Positions 32,145 to 39,702 of a stretch of DNA of 54,521 nucleotides are shown one piece after another. The notes under the pieces were generated by a model. The model saw nothing but the letters and a program-made list of their open reading frames with translations. It was not told where the DNA came from and ran no database searches. Origin of the DNA: CAZJQT01 sp964604415. GTDB taxonomy: Bacteria > Patescibacteriota > Saccharimonadia > Saccharimonadales > CAZJQT01. Each line of letters opens with the position of its first letter. The stretch's first letter is position 1. Location: NCBI GenBank assembly GCA_964604415.1, contig CAZRYT010000003.1, forward strand, positions 1-54,521. The letters run 5' to 3'. Both the position numbers and the translations under genes were made by a program.

Positions 32145-32900
32145 CTACTGAGCTGACCAGGTAAGTGAGAAGTTGCGTTTAGTACTGTCAAAGTTAGATG
32201 GTGTCGAGTGCATGCCATAAGGGTTGACCATGGTGATGGGATCTAGGCTAGAGAAACTGCCAAGCGCTGAGCCGTTGGCCAAGGCATTGCTAAAGTTAGC
32301 GGTGCCAAAGTTGGCTAGCGGCAAAGTACCGCCACTCCATGGTGCTTCCACGACAACTTCAGCCGAAGTGCGGCGAGCCGAACCGCCCTTTTGGGAGGTA
32401 GAAAAACTTTTGCCAGTCGTTAGGTCGGACAGGCTCAGCGTATAGCTGTTGCCGCCGCCGTATGTTACTGAAGCAGCCATGTTATCACCGGCGTGAATAA
32501 CTATACCGACCGAAAAGCTGCGCTTTGGATACATTTCATACCATGCACTATAAAGGGGAGTGCCACCAGAACAATCGGCTTCGGTGCCGAGCTGTTCAAC
32601 AGTTGAGGAGTTGTAGCCATCCAGGCCAACCCAGTATGAAGAATAGGCATTTTGTGAGGTGCAGCTAACGGCTGGTTGCCGCCAGTTGGCTGACACACTA
32701 TTGAAACTACCATTCGCACCGTAAGCTGCGTAGCCTGACCAGTTAGAGCTGGTGCCATGACGCAGGCGAATATTAGGCCCATGTGCAGATATGGCGGCCG
32801 AGGCATTGGCAGTTACAAAAATGCCACTTAAAAAAACTGTGCTAAGGATGATGAAACCGCGTTTGAAATGCTGGAGTAAATTAATCATATTTATAGTCAT
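32145..32900 (-). CDS. Secreted G1-family (eqolisin-like) peptidase
   Basis: The 251-residue protein has a signal peptide (about residues 12-35, ending ASAA) and a beta-sandwich domain with SSNWSGYAAYG, SYWVGLDGY, VEQLGTEADC (catalytic Gln) and AEVVVEAPW (catalytic Glu). G1 peptidases are acid proteases; bacterial members are exported. It fits a host-associated or scavenging lifestyle. Four cysteines or fewer are seen, two of them well placed for one disulfide. ATG 32900 is used; ATG 32888 is a weaker alternative. Confidence 0.88.
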   Translation of the reverse strand: MTINMINLLQHFKRGFIILSTVFLSGIFVTANASAAISAHGPNIRLRHGTSSNWSGYAAYGANGSFNSVSANWRQPAVSCTSQNAYSSYWVGLDGYNSSTVEQLGTEADCSGGTPLYSAWYEMYPKRSFSVGIVIHAGDNMAASVTYGGGNSYTLSLSDLTTGKSFSTSQKGGSARRTSAEVVVEAPWSGGTLPLANFGTANFSNALANGSALGSFSSLDPITMVNPYGMHSTPSNFDSTKRNFSLTWSAQ

Positions 32901-32952
32901 ATCATACTATAAACCGCCTGCATAGCTTGTGTTTGTTGCGTGGCCAAAAGTT

Positions 32953-33867
32953 TTAGGTGACTAAAGACGCGTAAACTACAGTGTTTTCTGAATAGTGACC
33001 CGTGTCAGTGTTGAACGTACCTCCACAGGTTATGAGCCTGAGGCCAGCATAGTCAATGTTGCCGTAGACTTCTTGGGTAGGGAAATTAGCTTGGTCAAAT
33101 TGCTTCAGAGCATCAACTTTGAACTTAACGATTTTGCCGTCAACACGCGTAATGTCAATCTCGTCACCAGGCTGAACTTCATGCAATTGCCAAAAGACCG
33201 ATATACCTTTATAGCTATCGACATGACCGACAATCACAGCGGGCCCAAGTTCACCAGGCGTTGGACCGTATTTGTACCAGCCGGTCTCGTCGCTTAAAAC
33301 TGGAGGAGTCTCAATGGTGCCATCGGCGTTTTTGCCAACTGTTATAACGTTGGCATCAATGCCGACCGAAGAAATAGTTAGATGAGTGGGCTCGGAGTGG
33401 GGGAGGGTTCTTGGGGTAACTTGAGCTGGGGTTGGTATAGCCACGGAAAAAGTTGACTGGGGTTCAATATTTGACGATTTCCTGGCTTGCCAACCAAAGT
33501 AGAGCGTTCCCGCCAAGCCCAAGAAAATTAACAGATAGGAAGTCCAGCGCAGTAGAGTTACTTTTTTGCCTGTTTTGCGCTTTGGCTGGCGACTAGTTTT
33601 GCGCCAGAGGGTAATATCTTTAGTCAAGAACAAATAAAGTGGGCTATGACTAGTTCGTTTAGAGACTAGTTTTTGTTTTGGCTTGCTGACTTTTGACTGT
33701 CGGATAGTGATTATCAGCTCTTTGCTAGAAGTTAATTGCAGCCGGTACGACCTTGGCGATCGTTTCTTGGGTCTTTTGCCTGGGACTAACTTAAAAGGCA
33801 AAAGTGGCAGCTGGTTAAAAACCTGCCACCACTTTATAGATTTAATTTTATTTAACGGTTTTAGCAC
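32953..33867 (-). CDS. Sortase (class E/F-like), membrane-anchored
   Basis: The 304-residue protein has a very basic N-terminal 100 residues, a membrane helix (WTSYLLIFLGLAGTLYFGW) and a sortase barrel: PTHLTISSVGIDANV, VIVGHVDSYKG (catalytic His) and LRLITCGG (catalytic Cys). I see no Arg after the Cys where most sortases have one (HYSENTVVYA instead). The GTG at 33867 is preferred over the longer frame because AAGGAA precedes it and it then does not overlap the upstream gene. It sits directly behind a surface protein gene that may be its substrate. Confidence 0.87.
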   Translation of the reverse strand: MLKPLNKIKSIKWWQVFNQLPLLPFKLVPGKRPKKRSPRSYRLQLTSSKELIITIRQSKVSKPKQKLVSKRTSHSPLYLFLTKDITLWRKTSRQPKRKTGKKVTLLRWTSYLLIFLGLAGTLYFGWQARKSSNIEPQSTFSVAIPTPAQVTPRTLPHSEPTHLTISSVGIDANVITVGKNADGTIETPPVLSDETGWYKYGPTPGELGPAVIVGHVDSYKGISVFWQLHEVQPGDEIDITRVDGKIVKFKVDALKQFDQANFPTQEVYGNIDYAGLRLITCGGTFNTDTGHYSENTVVYASLVT

Positions 33868-33883
33868 CGTTATTTCCTTGCTC

Positions 33884-34420
33884 TTAGAGTGCTCGCTTGC
33901 GCAAGAAAGCACCAACAACCATTAACCCAATAGAGCCGACTAGGCCGATTGTTTCAGCACTAGTCTTGACTGCACCACCTGCGCCCGCATTAACACCGCC
34001 AACTGGGGCAACGGTAACTTGCGCGCCTAGCACATGAGAGCCTGAAGTCGCTACAGGCACTACACAGTTTCCATTAGCGTCGACTACCTGACCGGCGGGT
34101 ACAGCGTCTTGCTTACCAGCCACGTTGGCACATTTGTCACCAGGCTGATTATTCTCACACCATTCAGAACCGGTTTTTTGATCCGGATGACCATTGGTTT
34201 TCAGTGGGCCGTTATAAATAAAATCGCCATTGCTCAAATGACTTTGCAGCTGGTTGGCATTAACTTGTTGGACAACAAACGGATTAGATTTGCTATTTGT
34301 TTTGTGACAGACGTCGGTTTTTGGCGCCGGGCTGGCTGATACTAACGCCGGAATCCCCAGGCCTACAACTAGGGCAGCTGACGCTATGGCCGCTCTCAAT
34401 ATATATTTAATCTTCCTCAT
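33884..34420 (-). CDS. Secreted surface protein with C-terminal membrane anchor, possible sortase substrate
   Basis: The 178-residue protein has a signal peptide (residues 5-30), a Cys-containing domain with VCHKTNSKSNPFVVQQVN and HLSNGDFIY, a Gly/Val-rich linker and a final hydrophobic helix followed by RKRAL. This is the layout of a cell-wall-anchored protein, but there is no LPxTG-type motif; the nearest candidate region is VAPVGGVNAGAGG. It lies 17 nt upstream of the sortase gene. GAGGGAGAG lies before the ATG. Confidence 0.78.
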   Translation of the reverse strand: MRKIKYILRAAIASAALVVGLGIPALVSASPAPKTDVCHKTNSKSNPFVVQQVNANQLQSHLSNGDFIYNGPLKTNGHPDQKTGSEWCENNQPGDKCANVAGKQDAVPAGQVVDANGNCVVPVATSGSHVLGAQVTVAPVGGVNAGAGGAVKTSAETIGLVGSIGLMVVGAFLRKRAL

Positions 34421-34498
34421 ACGACTCTCCCTCTATTATTACTAGGTTTTACTATAGGCCTCCTATTTACAATCTGTCAACAATGTTATCGGTAACGT

Positions 34499-34527
34499 TT
34501 GACAAATGGATGACTCGCGGCTAAAGT
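34499..34527 (+). promoter_or_regulatory. Promoter of the flavodoxin-family gene
   Basis: TTGACA (34499-34504), 17-nt spacer, TAAAGT (34522-34527), then 7 nt to ATG 34535. Confidence 0.72.
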
Positions 34528-34534
34528 CACAAAC

Positions 34535-35272
34535 ATGAGTGGCAAAGCAGACGGAAATTGGGACTTTAGTGGGCTAAAAGCCATCTTCTTTAATGGCACG
34601 CTGACAAAATCACCGAGTCCCAGCCATACTGATCTGCTGATTGGTATCAGCACAGCCATCATGGAAAAACACGGTGTGAAAACTGAGGTTATTCGTGTCA
34701 TTGACCATGACATTGCCACCGGAGTTTATCCGGACATGCGCAGTCATGGCTACAAAACCGACGAATGGCCGGAGCTTTATAAAAAGGTCATGGATGCTGA
34801 CATCCTGGTTTTAGCTGGGCCAATTTGGCTAGGCGACAACAGCTCCCAGACAAAGAAGATCATCGAAAGACTTTACGCTTGCTCGAGTCTGCTGAATAAA
34901 GCCGGTCAGTATGCCTACTATGGCAAAGTCGGTGGCTCGCTTATAACCGGTAATGAAGATGGTATCAAGCACTGCACTATGAATACACTTTATAGCCTGC
35001 AACACCTTGGCTACACCATACCACCACAGGCTGATGCTGGTTGGATCGGTGAAGCCGGGCCGGGCCCTAGTTACGGCGACAAGCTAGATGATGGCACCAT
35101 AGCCGGTGTTGACAATGATTTCACCAATCGCAACACCACCTTCATGACCTGGAACCTTATGCACCTCGCTAAAATGCTTAAAGACAAAGGTGGTATACCG
35201 GCACAGGGCAACCAACGCAGCAAATGGGACGCTGGCGCACGTTTTGACTTTGAAAACCCCGAATACCGCTAA
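34535..35272 (+). CDS. Flavodoxin/NADPH-dependent FMN reductase family protein
   Basis: The 245-residue protein has a flavodoxin-like fold: AIFFNGTLTKSPSPSHTDLLI (FMN phosphate loop), ADILVLAGPIWLGDNSSQ (isoalloxazine-side loop) and GKVGGSLITGNEDG. It probably reduces quinones or other small electrophiles with NAD(P)H. It is somewhat longer than simple family members. The stop overlaps the convergent permease gene end by 4 nt. Confidence 0.87.
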   Translation: MSGKADGNWDFSGLKAIFFNGTLTKSPSPSHTDLLIGISTAIMEKHGVKTEVIRVIDHDIATGVYPDMRSHGYKTDEWPELYKKVMDADILVLAGPIWLGDNSSQTKKIIERLYACSSLLNKAGQYAYYGKVGGSLITGNEDGIKHCTMNTLYSLQHLGYTIPPQADAGWIGEAGPGPSYGDKLDDGTIAGVDNDFTNRNTTFMTWNLMHLAKMLKDKGGIPAQGNQRSKWDAGARFDFENPEYR

Positions 35273-36495
35273 CCACGGCGTAGTGACTCTATAGGGTCCT
35301 TGCGAGCTGCTTTAATAGCTGGTGTAACTCCAAAAAACGCCCCGACTGCAACTGACATAAGCACAGCTGCCAACATAATGCCAAGGTTTATAGCTGGTTC
35401 AAGACTAGTCCATAGCCTAAGGAAATAATTGGCGATTAACGAGCCAATTATACCCAGAATGCCACCAACCAAACTGATGGCTACAGCTTCTAGCAAGAAT
35501 TGATCGAGTATCTGCCGGTTAGTGGCACCGATGCTTTTCCTAACACCGATCTCATGTGTGCGCTCACTGACCGCCACCAACATAATATTCATAATACCGA
35601 TGCCGCCAACTACTAAAGATATAGCTGCGATGCCGCCAATCAAGCTGGTCAGTAGTGTCATGGCTTTAGAAGCGATCGCCAAATTGTCGTTAGGGCTAAG
35701 AATAGTGAAATCCTGGTTGCCGCCATGCGCTGAAGTTAACTGCCCGGTCAAATTTTTGATGGTTTGGTTGAGGTCAACGCCTTTCTTGGGGCGCACCATG
35801 ATCTGGAATAGCTGGATTTGGCCATTGCCAAGCGTTTTAGCAAAATCGTAAGGCATTAGTATAGCGTTATTGTAGTCGATACCTGGAGTAAGTGGCGAGC
35901 TATCGAACGGTTTTAAGCTACCACGCACAATTAGTTCTTGGCCGCGCAGATCAAACGGTTGGCCAATCGGTCCAACTTGTCTGAATAGGGTCTTGGCAAC
36001 GTTATCGCCTATAACAGCAGCTGGCGCATTGGCATCCGCCGCCGTAAAAAAACTGCCGTACAAAACTTTCTGGTTGATGGCAGCAGGGAATTGGTCATTG
36101 GTGCCGATCAGCAGTAAATTATCAGCCCTAGTGTTGTCGTTGCTAGCTGTGCCATTTATCAAACCAAACGGTACTACCGACTCTAGATTAGGAGTCTTTT
36201 CAACTAAGCGTAAATCGTCTTCACTCAAGCTGCCATTGTTGAGCAGGCCAATGTAGTGAATTTGGGAAATGTTGCCTTTATTGTCGCGTTCGACTAGACG
36301 GCCAGGGCGGATGGTAATCAGATTTGGCCCGGACTGTTTAATTTGCCGGGTTAATTGTTGACGCACACCCTCGCCTAAACTAACAATTGTAACTACGCTC
36401 ATAACACCTATAACAACACCGAGCATGGTTAGAAAGCTACGCCACTTGGTGGATCTTATGGAACGCATGGCAAGCTTAAAATTGCTCTTGGTCAT
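35269..36495 (-). CDS. MacB/FtsX-type ABC transporter permease
   Basis: The 408-residue protein has an N-terminal membrane helix (SFLTMLGVVIGVMSVVTIVSLG), a large extracytoplasmic MacB-type periplasmic core domain (about 45-280) and three C-terminal helices forming the FtsX domain, with GIMNIMLVAVSERTHEIGVRKSIGAT between them. Such mechanotransducers move peptides, lipids or antibiotics or act in envelope stress. Its ATG overlaps the upstream ATPase gene (ATGA), so the two form one transporter. Confidence 0.93.
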   Translation of the reverse strand: MTKSNFKLAMRSIRSTKWRSFLTMLGVVIGVMSVVTIVSLGEGVRQQLTRQIKQSGPNLITIRPGRLVERDNKGNISQIHYIGLLNNGSLSEDDLRLVEKTPNLESVVPFGLINGTASNDNTRADNLLLIGTNDQFPAAINQKVLYGSFFTAADANAPAAVIGDNVAKTLFRQVGPIGQPFDLRGQELIVRGSLKPFDSSPLTPGIDYNNAILMPYDFAKTLGNGQIQLFQIMVRPKKGVDLNQTIKNLTGQLTSAHGGNQDFTILSPNDNLAIASKAMTLLTSLIGGIAAISLVVGGIGIMNIMLVAVSERTHEIGVRKSIGATNRQILDQFLLEAVAISLVGGILGIIGSLIANYFLRLWTSLEPAINLGIMLAAVLMSVAVGAFFGVTPAIKAARKDPIESLRRG

Positions 36496-37367
36496 TTCTT
36501 GGTTGTCCTCGGCGCAGCTTTATAAGATTTCTTGCGTTTAGTTTTGGCTCTTGGTTTGGATACCTTTTTGAAAGGCTTTTCTGGAATTGCTCCCATCAAA
36601 GCCGAAACGCCAGCGGCATCGTCTTGCAGAGTTTTCTTAGGGATTGAATATAGGGTCTTGCGTGCCCGCCGTGGCACTTCACCAATGGCAGATATCTCGT
36701 CAGAAATAATTGAGCCGTCGTGCATAAACACTACTCGATTGGCGTAACGAGTGAGCTCGGGGTTATGAGTGACCATTAGTACTGTGCTGCCAGACTTATG
36801 GATATCGCTGAGTAGCTCCATGACCAAGCGCGACGAGCCGCTATCAAGATTACCGGTTGGTTCGTCAGCAATGATGACTGACGGTTCATTAACCAGGGCA
36901 CGGGCTATAGCCACCCGTTGGGCTTGGCCACCACTCAGCTGATGAGGCAAAAAATATTCCCGATCAGACAACCCAACTCGCTCCAAAACATTACCAGCAA
37001 TCTTAAGGCGCTTGGTTTGCGACATGCCTTTATAAGCTAGAGGTAGTGCCACGTTTTCAAGGACTGACAATTTAGGTAATAAGTTGAATGACTGAAACAC
37101 AAAACCGATTGAATCACGCCTAAGAACGGCGCGCTGGTTAGGTCGAAGACGTGCTGCGTAGCGTTCACCCAGTTTGTAATCACCGTGAGTCGGCCGATCC
37201 AACAGACCAATAACATTGAGTAAGGTTGATTTGCCAGAACCACTTGGCCCCATGATGGCCATGAATTCACCTGGTTCAATTACCAAACTGACCTCGTCCA
37301 ACGCAACCGTAGTCGCGTTGCCAAAGCCGTACAGTTTACTGACGTTACTTAGCTCTATAACTGGCAT
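36492..37367 (-). CDS. ABC transporter ATP-binding protein (MacB/LolD type) with basic tail
   Basis: The 291-residue protein has Walker A GPSGSGKST, Q loop FQSFNLLP, signature LSGGQAQRVAIARAL, Walker B VIIADEPTGNLDS and the H-loop VTHNP. It drives the permease encoded next. Beyond the usual 225 or so residues it carries about 65 more, ending in a Lys/Arg-rich stretch (KPRAKTKRKKSYK) that could bind lipid head groups or nucleic acid; this tail is unusual for the family. Confidence 0.93.
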   Translation of the reverse strand: MPVIELSNVSKLYGFGNATTVALDEVSLVIEPGEFMAIMGPSGSGKSTLLNVIGLLDRPTHGDYKLGERYAARLRPNQRAVLRRDSIGFVFQSFNLLPKLSVLENVALPLAYKGMSQTKRLKIAGNVLERVGLSDREYFLPHQLSGGQAQRVAIARALVNEPSVIIADEPTGNLDSGSSRLVMELLSDIHKSGSTVLMVTHNPELTRYANRVVFMHDGSIISDEISAIGEVPRRARKTLYSIPKKTLQDDAAGVSALMGAIPEKPFKKVSKPRAKTKRKKSYKAAPRTTKK

Positions 37368-37444
37368 GTAGGCAGTAGTTTACATCTGACCCAAGCATGA
37401 AAGCAAGGTGTTATTTAACGTTTTTTGTATACTATGGACGACAC

Positions 37445-37535
37445 GGAGAGGTGGCCGAGTTGGTTTAAGGCGCACGCTTGGAAAGTGTGTTGGGCCGCAA
37501 GGTCCACGCAGGTTCGAATCCTGTCCTCTCCGCCA
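37445..37535 (+). tRNA. tRNA-Ser (anticodon GGA)
   Basis: A 91-nt class II tRNA: acceptor GGAGAGG pairs with CCTCTCC, anticodon loop with GGA within CTTGGAAAG, long variable arm, T loop GTTCGAATC, discriminator G and encoded CCA. Confidence 0.96.
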
Positions 37536-37557
37536 GATTGAAAGCTGTGGATAATGC

Positions 37558-37585
37558 TTGCGCTTTTTTGTTTCATTGCTATAAT
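37558..37585 (+). promoter_or_regulatory. Promoter of the pilin gene
   Basis: TTGCGC (37558-37563), 16-nt spacer, TATAAT (37580-37585). Unlike most promoters here it leaves a leader of about 30-40 nt with an AAAAAAGG sequence before the start. Confidence 0.65.
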
Positions 37586-37631
37586 CACGCCTGTAACAGA
37601 TTGTTAAATTTAAAAAAGGATGGGCAATAAA

Positions 37632-38084
37632 ATGTTCAAAAATATTAAAAAGCAACAGGGCTTTACCATCGTAGAGCTTTTGATTGTAATCGTAGTTATA
37701 GGTATATTGGCAGCTCTTGTCATTACAACCTTCACTGGCATTCAAGCCAAAGCTCGAGACACCGAGCGCACAACTGACATTAAGGCACTTCATGGCCAAG
37801 TAGAAGCGTATTTCGCGCAAAAGGGTTCATACCCATCACTTGCTGACATGAATGATGCTAGCTGGCGTTCAACCAACATGAAAGGTCTTGATGCTGAGGC
37901 ATTGAAAGATCCTAAGGGTAGCGCTCAGACTTTGACAGCTACAGCTGGAGCCAACACTTACCAGTACGCTCCGCTTAACAGCTCAAGTGCTTCCTGTGAA
38001 GCTGATGACACAACTTGTGTTAGCTACACTCTGACTGCCACTCTAGAAGGTGGTGGTACCTTCCAGAAGAAGAACTTGAACTAG
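37632..38084 (+). CDS. Type IV pilin-like protein
   Basis: The 150-residue protein has a short basic leader and the class III signal GFTIVELLIVIVVIGILAALVI, with Phe+1 and Glu+5 after the prepilin peptidase site. The globular part has two Cys near the C-terminus (SCEADDTTC) that can form the D-loop disulfide. It would form the major or a minor pilin for attachment or twitching. ATG 37632 (leader MFKNIKKQQG) is preferred; ATG 37620 overlaps the AAGG sequence and is possible only without it. Confidence 0.92.
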   Translation: MFKNIKKQQGFTIVELLIVIVVIGILAALVITTFTGIQAKARDTERTTDIKALHGQVEAYFAQKGSYPSLADMNDASWRSTNMKGLDAEALKDPKGSAQTLTATAGANTYQYAPLNSSSASCEADDTTCVSYTLTATLEGGGTFQKKNLN

Positions 38085-38100
38085 AGTTAACTTCTAAGCT

Positions 38101-38128
38101 AAAAGAGAGGCGCTAAGCCTCTCTTTTT
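38101..38128. terminator. Bidirectional intrinsic terminator
   Basis: AAAAGAGAGGC (38101-38111), loop GCTAA, GCCTCTCTTTTT (38117-38128). It has A-runs and T-runs on both sides and lies between the convergent pilin and pyrH genes. Confidence 0.92.
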
Positions 38129-38831
38129 ATTTAATAAGGGTGCCGATTGATTCACCAGCAATCAGTTTAGCCAGATTGCCAGGTTTAATGGCATCATAGA
38201 CAACTAGCGGCATATTCTGCTCCATGGCTAGACCGAGGGCGGCTTTGTCCATAACCTTGATAGCGTCATTCTCGACAGCTTGGCGATGGCTGATGTTACC
38301 TAGTCTAGAAGCGCCTTTGTGCTTGATGGGGTCTTTGTCATAAACACCGTCGACTTTGGTAGCTTTTAGCATGACTTCACAACTAAGTTCCAGAGCTAGA
38401 TTTACGGCAGCAGTATCGTGCGTAAAGTAGGGCCGGCCAATACCGCCAGCCAAAATAACCACTCGGCCTTTGCTCAAGTGTTTTTCAGCTCGGCGATAGG
38501 AATACATCTCGGCCACTTGATCGGCAAAAATATTACTCAGGCATCTAGTACTGACATTGTTGGCTTCAAAAATATCAGTTAGTGCCATCGAATTTATCAA
38601 ACCGCTGAGCATACCCATATGGTCACCGGTAACACGGCGGATACCTTGACCGGCTATTTCGGCACCGCGGACCATGTTGCCACCGCCGACAACGACTGCT
38701 ATCTGGCAGCCATTTTTCATAGCCGCTTTAACCTCTTTAGCAAAATAATTAGCAACCGTTGGGTCAATACCACTGTCATAACCACCAGCTAGTTGTTCAC
38801 CAGACAGTTTGAGTAAAACTCTTTTATACAT
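38127..38831 (-). CDS. pyrH: Uridylate kinase (UMP kinase)
   Basis: The 234-residue protein has the amino-acid-kinase fold of bacterial UMP kinase: VLLKLSGEQLAGG (phosphate loop), VVVGGGNMVRG, TGDHMGMLSGLINSMAL and ILAGGIGRPYFTHDTAAV. It phosphorylates UMP to UDP in the cytosol with ATP. The minus-strand TAGAAT ends about 8 nt before the ATG. It is divergent from the AP endonuclease gene. Confidence 0.95.
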   Translation of the reverse strand: MYKRVLLKLSGEQLAGGYDSGIDPTVANYFAKEVKAAMKNGCQIAVVVGGGNMVRGAEIAGQGIRRVTGDHMGMLSGLINSMALTDIFEANNVSTRCLSNIFADQVAEMYSYRRAEKHLSKGRVVILAGGIGRPYFTHDTAAVNLALELSCEVMLKATKVDGVYDKDPIKHKGASRLGNISHRQAVENDAIKVMDKAALGLAMEQNMPLVVYDAIKPGNLAKLIAGESIGTLIK

Positions 38832-38863
38832 TGTCAGTTATTCTATCAGTTATACTTATTTCT

Positions 38864-39661
38864 ATGAAAATATACAGCTGGAACGTTAATGGTATAAGAG
38901 CCGTAATCAACAAAGACGCTTTTCAGCCGTTTGTAGCCAAACACCGGCCAGATATCTTGTGCTTACAAGAAACTAAAGCCGAGCAAGGCCAAGCCGTCAT
39001 AGACATGCCTGGTTATGAAGAGTATTGGAACTCGGCCGAAAAAAAAGGCTATTCCGGCACGGCCATTTTTACCAAAATTAAGCCAATGTCAGTCACCAAT
39101 GGCCTACCTGATGACTTGATGAAAAAATACAAGATAGTTCACGATGGTTACGGGGATCCTAATTCCGAGGGGCGCATAATTACCGCCGAGTTTGAGAAAT
39201 TTTACGTGGTTACGGTTTATACGCCTAACTCCAAGGATGATTTAAGCCGTGTACCTCTGCGCCACAAGCAGTGGGATCCGGCTTTTTTGGAATATTGCAA
39301 AGCTTTAGAAACCAAAAAGCCAGTTTTGTTTATGGGTGATCTCAATGTGGCCCATACAGCTGATGATTTAGCACGTCCCAAAGAAAACGAAGGCAAACGT
39401 GGCTACACCACAGAGGAGCGTGAAGGCTTCCAAAAGTTTGTTGACGCAGGCTTTGTCGATAGTTTTAGGCTATTCACCAAAGGTAACGGCCACTACAGCT
39501 GGTGGACGCACTGGGCCAAGGCCCGGGAACGCAATGTCGGTTGGCGGATAGACTACATCATGGCTAGCAAAAGCCTGGTGCCTAAGATCAAATCGGCCGC
39601 TATCCATGCTGATATCATGGGTTCCGACCATTGCCCAATCAGCATCGAATTAACAATTTGA
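38864..39661 (+). CDS. xth: Exodeoxyribonuclease III / AP endonuclease
   Basis: The 265-residue protein has the EEP nuclease motifs MKIYSWNVNGIRAV, LCLQETKAEQ (metal Glu), VLFMGDLNVAH and GSDHCPISIEL (catalytic His). It cuts DNA at abasic sites during base excision repair. ATG 38864 is preferred: TATACT (38851-38856) ends 7 nt before it, and homology starts there; the longer in-frame start at 38831 adds only a hydrophobic stretch that overlaps the promoter. Confidence 0.94.
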   Translation: MKIYSWNVNGIRAVINKDAFQPFVAKHRPDILCLQETKAEQGQAVIDMPGYEEYWNSAEKKGYSGTAIFTKIKPMSVTNGLPDDLMKKYKIVHDGYGDPNSEGRIITAEFEKFYVVTVYTPNSKDDLSRVPLRHKQWDPAFLEYCKALETKKPVLFMGDLNVAHTADDLARPKENEGKRGYTTEEREGFQKFVDAGFVDSFRLFTKGNGHYSWWTHWAKARERNVGWRIDYIMASKSLVPKIKSAAIHADIMGSDHCPISIELTI

Positions 39662-39665
39662 ACTA

Positions 39666-39694
39666 TTTACATAATGCACTAGTTATGGTATCGT
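39666..39694 (+). promoter_or_regulatory. Promoter of the 520-aa hypothetical gene
   Basis: TTTACA (39666-39671), 17-nt spacer, TATCGT (39689-39694), then 8 nt to ATG 39703. Confidence 0.65.
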
Positions 39695-39702
39695 AGTCAT
39701 CT

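Noticed and set aside
37380..37820. Minus-strand frame of 146 codons across tRNA-Ser and the pilin start
   Set aside because: It reads antisense through tRNA-Ser (giving the GQDSNLRGPCG pattern known as a tRNA artefact) and overlaps the pilin gene.
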